A stretch of 64,000 nt of DNA, from NCBI GenBank assembly GCA_022702705.1, contig CM040428.1, positions 98,591,805 to 98,655,804 on the forward strand, written 5' to 3'. Numbering within the stretch: the stretch's first letter is position 1; every line of letters starts with the position of its first letter. The DNA is from Papilionanthe hookeriana x Papilionanthe teres. Its lineage: Eukaryota > Streptophyta > Magnoliopsida > Asparagales > Orchidaceae. Positions 56,867 to 64,000 of this stretch are shown one piece after another. The position numbers and the translations under genes are program-made. The notes beneath the pieces are model-generated. The model did no database searches, was not told where the DNA came from, and saw only the letters and a program-made list of their open reading frames with translations.

Positions 56867-58600
56867 TGATCCAAGAAAAAAATACTTATTTTTATGATTT
56901 AATTTTTATTAAATTTTAAGGATATTATGCTTTAATGAAAGGTATTTTTGTGTTTTTGGATGTAAGTGATACAAAAATGTTCAAGAAGAAGAAAAATATG
57001 AAAAAGGAGCAAAAAAGGAGCAAAAAGGAGCAAAAATGGAGCCAAAATGCAAAACTTTCAAAATTATTGGCCTAAGCGCTAGCTCGATACAGAAAACTGT
57101 TAAGTTTTTTAGGACTTTTGGGCGGTTATTTTGATGGCATGAGTGGTTATTGGACCTTTTAGAAGACTGGCAGTTGTTCCTGATTTATAGGACATGTGAT
57201 ACAATGTATTTGGACGCTTCAAAACGGTTTTAATCGCGAAGAGGTGCGATCCAAAATGAAGAGGTGCGAAGAACTGGACGCGGTGTCCGGCGCCTAGGCG
57301 CCAGACACACCTTGTAGAAAATTCATTGAATGTGGACACATTTTGAAGAGGTGCCTTGAGGCAACCCTTGAAGCCTATTAATAGGAGGGTATTCCTTCAG
57401 AGAAAAACGCCCCATCTACCCCTCCCTATCTAGAGTCCTATCTAGAGAGAGAATTAGAGAGATCATATTAGGGCCACCTTTTTACTTTCCTTCATAAATT
57501 AGTGAGTTTATTTTAGTGTTTGTATTTAGCGTTTGAAAGAGTTGGTGCATCTGTAGTTCATTACGCTGTGGAGTCAGTAGGAATCAGAAGTTCAGTAGGA
57601 AAAACATCTAATATAAGTATTTTTATTTTTGATTCAAAATTTATTTATTATGTTTTGTTATTTAATTTCAATGTGTTCTGAGTAGTTACTTTACTTTCTC
57701 CTTTCAATAATGAAAGGATAAATAAGATAATACAAAATTCGTCGGAGAATTAAAAATCATATATTTTAAAAACATTTTGATGATATTAATACCGGTTCTT
57801 AATTTACTATTTATATTGGCCATTTAAATTGTTAAAACCTGTTGAAGAGTTTTGAGACCTAGAAGGAGATAAATTCTTAACTTGTAGATATCACATGAAT
57901 CCTTGGGTAGTCAAAGGCCTTGTGTGGGTTATTCAAGGTGAAGTGCAAATAAATAGAAAGATATTATATAATGGGCGTAGAATTGATAAGTTTTTAGAGT
58001 GACAGACTAAATTCTTCTGATTTGGTTTGTAGAAAAGGAAAGGGTCACTAGTAGGGCCGACCATAGCCACCCTTGGACATCTAGTAGTGTGAGCCTAGAT
58101 TAACCCATTCTACTAACAATACATCCGAACCTGATCTATACGCTAGCCAATGTTCATTGCACCTGGATTGAAGGGTAAAGAATATGAATGCTTCTATTTG
58201 GCACAATACCATAAGTTTATATTCTTCACGAATATTATCATTATCTTAGAAAATCTTGGATTAATTGAAAGGAAGAAAGTTGCTTTCTTATTTTTATTTA
58301 CATTAATTATTTTATTTCTGCTTTATTATTGCATCTAGTAAATTAAAGATATTTTATTTTTAATTATAAAAGAAATATTTTAAAATAAAAAATATTTAGA
58401 GATCTATAACTCTCTCCTCGTGGGAACGATACTGGGGTCTTTATTTCAAAGCCCTATATTACTTGAAACGATACGTATACTTGCGTAGAACCTCTAGTAT
58501 GTAAAATATTTTCCATAAAGTTATATTTATATACACTAGTCACTATTATTATTTATAACATATATTTTTAAAAGAATTAATTACTACATTGATCTTCAGA
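56867..58600 (+). repeat. 5' LTR of Athila-4
   Basis: Shares the ATTATGCTTTAATGAAAGGTATTTT block, a CGGCGCCTAGGCGCCA palindrome (57288-57303), the TATA context (CCTATTAATAG, 57374-57384), the GGGTCACTAGTAGGGCC block and ACTTGCGTAGAACC near its end with the other Athila LTRs. The inner end is approximate, just before the first PBS unit. The antisense ORF at 57109-57339 is a by-product of LTR conservation. Confidence 0.85.
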
Positions 58601-58606
58601 GGACTT

Positions 58607-58815
58607 CGGGTCAAGTTTTTGGCACCGTTGCCGGGAAGAAGATTTAGTACGCATATATTTATATCGGGTCAAGTTTTTGGCGCCGTTGCCGGGGAAGAAG
58701 ATTTAGTACGCGTATATTTATATCGGGTCAAGTTTTTTGTGCCGTTGCCGTGGAAGAAGATTTAGTACACATATATTTATATCGGGTTAAGTTTTTGGAG
58801 CCGTTGCCGGGGAGA
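58607..58815 (+). repeat. four tandem PBS units (58-59 bp) of Athila-4
   Basis: CGGGT(C/T)AAGTTTTT begins units at 58607, 58665, 58724 and 58783. Each carries an Athila PBS: TGGCACCGTTGCCGGG at 58620, the best TGGCGCCGTTGCCGGGGA at 58678-58695, a variant TGTGCCGTTGCCGTGGA near 58738, and TGGAGCCGTTGCCGGGGA at 58796-58813. Between PBS copies is AAGAAGATTTAGTAC and an AT-rich tail ending TTTATAT. Confidence 0.93.
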
Positions 58816-58933
58816 GCAGAGGCAAACTTTTAGATTTTAAGTTTTTTTTTAATTCATTTTTCTTTATTAAAAAAACAAAAAAAACATATATATAATAATA
58901 ATATTTATTTTAATTCTTGCTAATTGACTTTTT

Positions 58934-60494
58934 ATGCGTAGTTCTGGACCTGAAGGATTATTACCTTTAGATTACGAATTAGAAAGAACTGTTAGAAGAA
59001 TTTAAAATGGAAAACAAATACAAAAATTTCAAGAAATGACTAATTTACAAAATCCAATTGGAATTAATAATCAAAATGTTTATAAACCATTAAGGGATTA
59101 TGCTAACCCTACAGTTGATGAACTTCATAGTAGTATTCAAATACCCACTGTAGATGCTAATTCTTTTGAGCTTAAACCGTCTATTATTCAAATGGTTTAA
59201 AACAATCAATTTGGTGGAATACCAAATGAGACTCCAAATTTACACCTTGCTAGTTTTTTAGAACTTTGTGCTACCTTTAAATATAACAATGTTTCTGATG
59301 ATGCTATTAGGCTTAGACTCTTTCCTTTGTCTTTAAGAGATAAAGCAAAGATGTGGCTGAACTTATTAGCAATAGGTTCTATTAAAACATGGGCTGAAAT
59401 TGCACAAAAAATTCCTTGCTAAATAATTTCCTCCTTCTAAAACTGCTAAATTAGGAAATGATATTACCTCATTTAGTCAATTTGAAGGGGAGACAATTTA
59501 TGAAACTTGGGAAAGATTTAAAGAACTATTAAGAAAATGTCTTCATCATGCTTTACCTGATTGGTTAATTATTCAAACTTCTTTTAATGGATTAATTGGA
59601 TCTTTAAAATCAATTATTGATGCTGCTGCTGGTGGTTCTTTAATGTCTAAATTATTTGAAGAAGCTTACACTTTAACTGAATAAATGGCTAACAATAGTT
59701 TTCAATGGCCTTCTGAAAGGATTAATCCTAAAAGAATGACAAGTATTCATGATAATGAAGCCTTTTCTATTTTAGCTTCACAAGTAGCAGCAATGTCTAA
59801 GAAATTAGATAGTTTTCTCTGCTAATATTGAAGATTCTCAAACTATTGAAACTTTACAAGCTATTGCTAGTAAAAATAATCCTAATTCAAATTATTATAA
59901 TCCTAGATGGAAAAATCATCCTAATTTTATTTGGAATAATTCACAACAATGGGGTAATAATCAATCTCATCCCACTAGAAATTGGAATAATTAAATTAAT
60001 TCAAACTATAAACCCCCTGGATTTAACAATCAACATAAAAAGTTATCTATAGAAGAATTAATTTTACAACTAAGTAATCAATTACAAAATCAAAATACTG
60101 CTATTCGTAATATTGAGAATCAAATGGGACAAATCGCTAATTTAATTAATTATAGACCCTCAGGAACACTTCCTAGTAATGTTGAAATCAATCCAAAAGA
60201 AACTCGGAAAATAACATGAACATGTTAAAGTCAGTGCAACTTAGAAGTGGAAAGGAATTAAAAGAAAGAATGCAAAATGAAATTGAAAATGAGATTGAGG
60301 TTGAAGAGATTGAAAAATCTAAAGAAACTCCTTCTCCTAATAAAGATCAAACTGATATTTCTATTAATATTGAAGTTGAAAAACCACCACCACCTTTTCC
60401 TCAAAGACTTAAACAGCAGAAGCTTGATCATTAATTTTCTAAGTTCTTTGAAATTTTTAAGAAACTTACTATAAACATACATTTTGCTGAAGCT
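58934..60494 (+). pseudogene. gag of Athila-4
   Basis: Starts at ATG 58934 (MRSSGPEGLLPLDYELERT). Family motifs follow with stops and at least one frameshift (around 59405): PTVDELHSSIQIPTVDANSF, NLHLASFLELCATFKYN, LRLFPLSLRDKAKMWLN, PDWLIIQT, AGGSLMSKLFEEAYTL. The C-terminal part keeps NIENQMGQIANLINYRPSG, VQLRSGKELKE (60216-60434) and PPPPFPQRLKQQKLDH. It is more damaged than the Athila-3 gag. Confidence 0.88.
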
Positions 60495-61264
60495 TTGCAA
60501 CAGATGTCAACTTATGCAAAATTTATGAACGACATTTTAAGTAAGAAACAAAGATTTGAAGCTTTTGAAACTATTGCATTAAGTGAAGAATGTAGTGCAA
60601 CAATTCAAAAGAAATTACCTCAAAAACTTAAAGATCCTGAAAGTTTTACTATATCTTGTGCTATTGGAGAAAAGTTTTGTGGAAAAGTTTTATGCGATTT
60701 AGGAGCAAGTATTAATCTCATGACATTTTCTATTTTTCGAAGGTTGAATTTAGGAGAGATTACTCCCACCACTGTAACCCTTCAATTAGCTGATAGATCT
60801 ATCACTTATCCTAAAGGAGTTATAGAGGATGTTCTTGTTAAAGTAGATAAATTTATCTTCCCTGTAGATTTCATTGTACTTGATATGGAAGAAGATAAAG
60901 AAATACCTATTATTTTAGGGAGACATTTTTTAGCGACCGGACAAGCTATGATTGATGTGAAAAAAGGAGAAATAACCATGAGAGTTAATGATCAAGGGAT
61001 TAAATTTAATGTCCTTAAATCAATGAAGTACCCTGACAAAGAAAAATGTTATCGAATGTATATAATTGATTATTTAATTGAGAAACATTATCAAGAAAAA
61101 TGTAAAGTAATTTCTGAAGAAAAATTTAAATTATTAACCGATGAAGATGAAGAACTAAAAGAAAAAGAAACTCATTATATTAAAGATAATTGGGAAACTT
61201 TGGACATAACTAAAAATGATATACTTTTACCCTCAATTAAAAAGCCCCTGAACTGGAAATAATA
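60495..61264 (+). pseudogene. aspartic protease region of Athila-4
   Basis: A 255-codon open frame that starts inside the gag-protease junction (YAKFMNDILSKKQRFEAFET, ALSEECSATIQKKLPQKLKD) and contains the active-site CDLGASINLMTFSIFRRL (about 60689-60745). It continues with PKGVIEDVLVKVDKFIFPVD and IPIILGRHFLATGQAMIDVK. D-L-G is the normal form in this family, so the protease looks intact here. A TAA at 61260 separates it from RT. Confidence 0.86.
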
Positions 61265-62290
61265 ATGTTACCTTCATATTTAAAGTATGCATTTCTGGGA
61301 AATTCATTAACTTTACCTATTATTATTTCTTCTGAGCTAAGTAAAGATCAAGAAGAAAAATTGATAGGAGTGTTAAAGAATTATAAGAAAGCTTTTTGTT
61401 GGACAATTGCTGACATAAAAGGAATAAGCCCGTCCATTTGTATGCATAGAATTTTAATGGAAGAAAATTTTAAACCTACTATTGAACCGCAAAGAAGATT
61501 AAATCCTATCATGAAAGAGGTTGTTAAAAAAGAAATTATTAAATGGTTAGATGCTGGTATTATTTATCCTATTTCGGATAGCCAATGAGTAAGTCATATT
61601 CGTTGTGTTCCAAAGAAAGGAGGCGTAACTGTCATTGTCAATGATAAAAATGAACTAATTCCTACAAGACAAGTTACTGGATGACGAATTTGCATTGATT
61701 ATAGGAAATTAAATGACGCCACTAGAAAGGATCATTTTCCTTTACCTTTCTTGGATCAAATGCTTGATAAATTAGCTGGACACTCATATTTTTGTTTTCT
61801 GGATGGATATTCTGGTTATCATCAATTACCTGTCGCTCCTGAGGACTAATAGAAAACAACATTTACAAGTTCTTATGGAACATTTACCTTTAGAAGAATG
61901 CCTTTTGGTTTATGTAATGGACCTGCAACTTTTCAAAGATGTATGATGTCAATATTTTGTGATTTGATTGACAAAGGAATTGAAATATTCATGGACGATT
62001 TTTCAATTTTTAGAACTTCTTTTGAATCTTGTTTGGAATATATTTCCAAAGTTCTAAAAAGATGTGAAGAAAAAAACTTAGTACTTAACTGGGAAAAATG
62101 TCAATTCATGGTCACCGAAGGTATTGTACTTGGTCACAAGATTTCAATAAGGGATGGAAGTAGATCAAGAAAAGTGAAAATTATTGTTGAATTACAACCT
62201 CCTACTAGTGTTACTGATGTGAGAAGTTTTCTAGGTCATGCTGGATTTTATAGAAGATATATAAAGGATTTTTCTAAAATTGCTAAACCT
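61265..62290 (+). pseudogene. reverse transcriptase of Athila-4
   Basis: 61265-61588 carries the RT N-terminus (FCWTIADIKGISPSICMHRI, EPQRRLNPIMKEVVKKEI, WLDAGIIYPISDSQ) up to a TGA. It continues with CVPKKGGVTVIV, TGA at 61682, ICIDYRKLNDATRKDHF, FLDGYSGYHQLPVAPED and TAA-TAG at 61847-61852. From 61898 the frame is open: MPFGLCNGPATFQRCM, FMDDF with both Asp intact (61994-61999), VLNWEKCQF, LGHKIS, FLGHAGFYRRYIKDFSKIAK. This would be the polymerase of the element but for the stops. Confidence 0.92.
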
Positions 62291-62790
62291 CTTTGTCATT
62301 TATTTGAAAAAGATGCTAAATTTGAATTTAACAAAGACTGTGTTAATGCTTTTAATACTTTAAAAGAAAAATTAATAACTGCACCTATCATTGTTGCACC
62401 TAATTGGAATAAATCTTTTGAATTAATGTGCGATGCAAGTGATTTAGCAATTGGAGCCGTATTGGGACAAAAATATGAGAAAATTTTCAAAGTTATATAT
62501 TATGCTAGTAAAACTCTTACCGAAATTCAAAGAAATTACACTACTACCGAGAAAGAGCTTCTAGCTATAGTATATGCCTTTGATAAATTTAGACCTTATC
62601 TTCTTGGTACTAAATGCATAGTTCATACTGATCATTCCGCTATTAAATATCTAAAGTCAAAAAATGATGCTAAACCTAGACTGATAAGATGGGTTTTACT
62701 TCTACAAGAATTTGATTTTCAAATAGTGGATAAAAAAGGAACAGACAACCAAATTGCTGATCATTTATCTAGAATTAAGAATGATGTTAT
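62291..62790 (+). pseudogene. RNase H of Athila-4
   Basis: Part of the open frame 61898-63598. It contains FELMCDASDLAIGAVLGQK with the first Asp, VIYYASKTLTEIQRNYTTTE, KELLAIVYAFDKFRPYLLGT with the Glu, VHTDHSAIKYL with the third acidic residue, and GTDNQIADHLSRI near the end. All expected motifs are present. It is called a pseudogene only because RT upstream and integrase downstream are broken. Confidence 0.88.
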
Positions 62791-63799
62791 TACTGAAGAA
62801 AACATAAATGAGAAATTTCCTGATGAACATTTATATGTTATTCAAGGATACCAAACACCTTGGTATGCGGATATAGTTAACTATTTAGTTAGCAATATTC
62901 TTCCTTATGGATTGGATGAAAATTTTATTAAGAAACTTAAAAATGATGCTAAATATTATATTTGGGAAGATCCTCATTTATTTAAATTAGGAAGAGATTC
63001 TATAATTCGAAGATGTGTACCTTATGAAGAAACTTTTGTTATTATTCAAAAATGTCATGATTCCGATTTTGGAGGACACTTTGGAGTAGATAAAACTGCA
63101 TTCAAAATTTTAAATTCAGGATTTTATTGGCCTACTTTATTCAGAGATGTGAGACATTATGTTAAAACATGTGATCGATGTCAAAGAATGGGAAATAAAT
63201 CTAAGAAAGATGAAATGCCTTTAAACTATATATTGGAAGTTGAAATTTTTGATATATGGGGTTTAGACTTTATGGGACCATTGGTACCATCATATGGAAA
63301 AAATTATATTTTATTAGCAGTTGATTATGTTTCAAAGTGGATTGAAGCTTTATCTTTGCCTAACTGTGACTCCAAAAGTGTATCTAAATTTTTAAAGAAG
63401 ATGATTTTTTCAAGATTTAGAATGCCTAAGGTAATTATCACAGGTGGTGGAAGTCATTTTAGAAATATAAGAATTCAATCATTACTGCAAAAATTTGGAA
63501 TCAAACATAAAATTGTAACTGCATATCACCCACAAATAAGTGGAATGGCTGAAGTATCAAACAGAGAAATTAAAAGAATTTTATATAAAGACTATTAATC
63601 CTAAAAGAACTAATTGGGTTGATAGACTAGATTCTGCATTATGGGCTTATAGAACAGCTTATAAGACACCAATCGGAATGTCACCTTACCGATTAGTTTT
63701 TGGAAAACACTGTCACTTACATTTTGAACTTGAACATAAAGCTTATTGGGCGATAAAGGAGTTTAATTCTGATTTGAATACTTCAGAAGAAAAATGATT
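62791..63799 (+). pseudogene. integrase of Athila-4, cut by Tat LTR
   Basis: The HHCC module is intact (KCHDSDFGGHFGVDKTAF, KTCDRCQRMG). The core has WGLDFMGPLVPSYGK, VDYVSKWIEALSLPN and IITGGGSHF. The second catalytic Asp is replaced by Gly (63443-63445), where Athila-3 keeps Asp. AYHPQISGMAEVSNREIKRI carries the Glu. A TAA at 63596 and a frame change lead to 63540-63797 (LWAYRTAYKTPIGMSPYRLV, KAYWAIKEFNSDLN). The Tat LTR starts at 63800, so the C-terminal domain is missing. Confidence 0.9.
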
Positions 63800-64000
63800 T
63801 GTATGGCTTATTTTTGGGTTAAGTGTTTTATTTTGAAAAGGGAGTCACCTACAGAAGTCGTCGGCGAATTTTAAATTTTAAATTTAATTTAAATATATAT
63901 ATATATAATTTAGAAAGTAGCATTTGATTTTGAAAATAACTTTAAATTTGAAAGTTTTAAGATATGAAATCAAACCGATCTCACATCTCGAATAGTTTAT
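63800..64000 (-). repeat. inner end of another Tat LTR
   Basis: Starts TGTATGGCTTATTTTTGGG and then matches 16180-16360 and 42450-42640: TTTTATTTTGAAAAGGG, GTCGGCGAATTTTAAA, GATATGAAATCAAACCGATC. It continues past the window end. Inserted into the Athila-4 integrase; the preceding five bases are TGATT. Whether it is a solo LTR or part of a full element cannot be seen. Confidence 0.88.

Larger units (their letters stand above)
56867..63799 (+). mobile_element. Athila-4: Athila-like element cut by a Tat LTR
   Basis: 5' LTR from 56867 (TGATCCAAGAAAAAA), four tandem PBS sites, gag, protease, RT, RNase H and most of integrase. It is interrupted at 63800 by a Tat LTR, so the end of pol, ORF3 and the 3' LTR would lie outside the window. 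It retains the longest open pol stretch here (61898-63598) but has an integrase active-site change. Confidence 0.9.

Noticed and set aside
58607..58815. Assembly artefact as the sole explanation of the four PBS units
   Set aside because: The units differ from each other by several substitutions, so they are not a simple duplication of one read segment; they are still worth checking with long reads.
1..64000. tRNA, rRNA or ordinary host genes
   Set aside because: Nothing in either strand resembled a tRNA, rRNA or intact non-transposon gene. The CCA-complementary sites found are retroelement PBS sequences.

Overview
This window is plant nuclear DNA made almost entirely of nested Ty3/gypsy LTR retrotransposons. 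I see no ordinary host gene, tRNA or rRNA. Two lineages are present. The first is Tat/Ogre-like: LTRs over 7 kb, an extra ORF before gag, a second archaeal-type RNase H in pol and tandem repeats in the 3' UTR. The second is Athila-like: LTRs of about 1.7-2.2 kb, a PBS related to TGGCGCCGTTGCCGGGGA and an env-like third ORF. The combination points to a flowering plant with a large, repeat-rich genome. I cannot name the species.

Layout. 1-23349: one Tat/Ogre-like element on the minus strand (Tat-1). It has a partial 3' LTR (1-3402), an internal region (3403-16171) and a 5' LTR (16172-23349). Read in its own direction it carries PBS, ORF1, gag, protease, RT, RNase H, aRNase H, integrase, an AlkB-type dioxygenase ORF, two tandem-repeat blocks and the PPT. 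23350-25673: the exposed part of a second, older minus-strand element (Tat-2), with its own AlkB ORF and integrase C-terminus. Tat-1 is inserted inside the Tat-2 AlkB gene. 25674-about 29570: decayed Athila-1 (+). 29689-30115: three copies of an unidentified repeat of about 155 bp. 30686-33418: Athila-2 (+), cut by Athila-3. 33419-52995: Athila-3 (+), split by a 7.35-kb solo Tat LTR (42447-49799). 52996-56866: rearranged minus-strand Athila fragment (Athila-5). 56867-63799: Athila-4 (+), cut by another Tat LTR that runs off the window (63800-64000).

The main discovery candidate is the AlkB-like Fe(II)/2-oxoglutarate dioxygenase ORF between integrase and the 3' UTR of the Tat/Ogre-like elements. 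Its sequence is of the plant ALKBH9 type (RNA m6A demethylase family). Two well-diverged copies (Tat-1 and Tat-2) hold it in the same place and orientation, so it looks like a lineage gene and not a one-off capture. Both copies are now broken by stops and frameshifts, but the HxD, distal His and Arg motifs can still be read. Because host ALKBH9B has been reported to promote mobilisation of an Arabidopsis retrotransposon, an element carrying its own demethylase would be a plausible self-encoded epitranscriptomic counter-defence.

Other structure worth attention: an 18-nt perfect complementarity between the Tat-1 leader and its PPT region, a fourfold tandem PBS in Athila-4 and doublets in three more elements, a second PPT-like motif in two Athila copies, a recurring 16-bp palindrome in Athila LTRs, and tandem-repeat arrays resembling satellite precursors. 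All coding regions are degenerate to some degree, so most are typed as pseudogenes.
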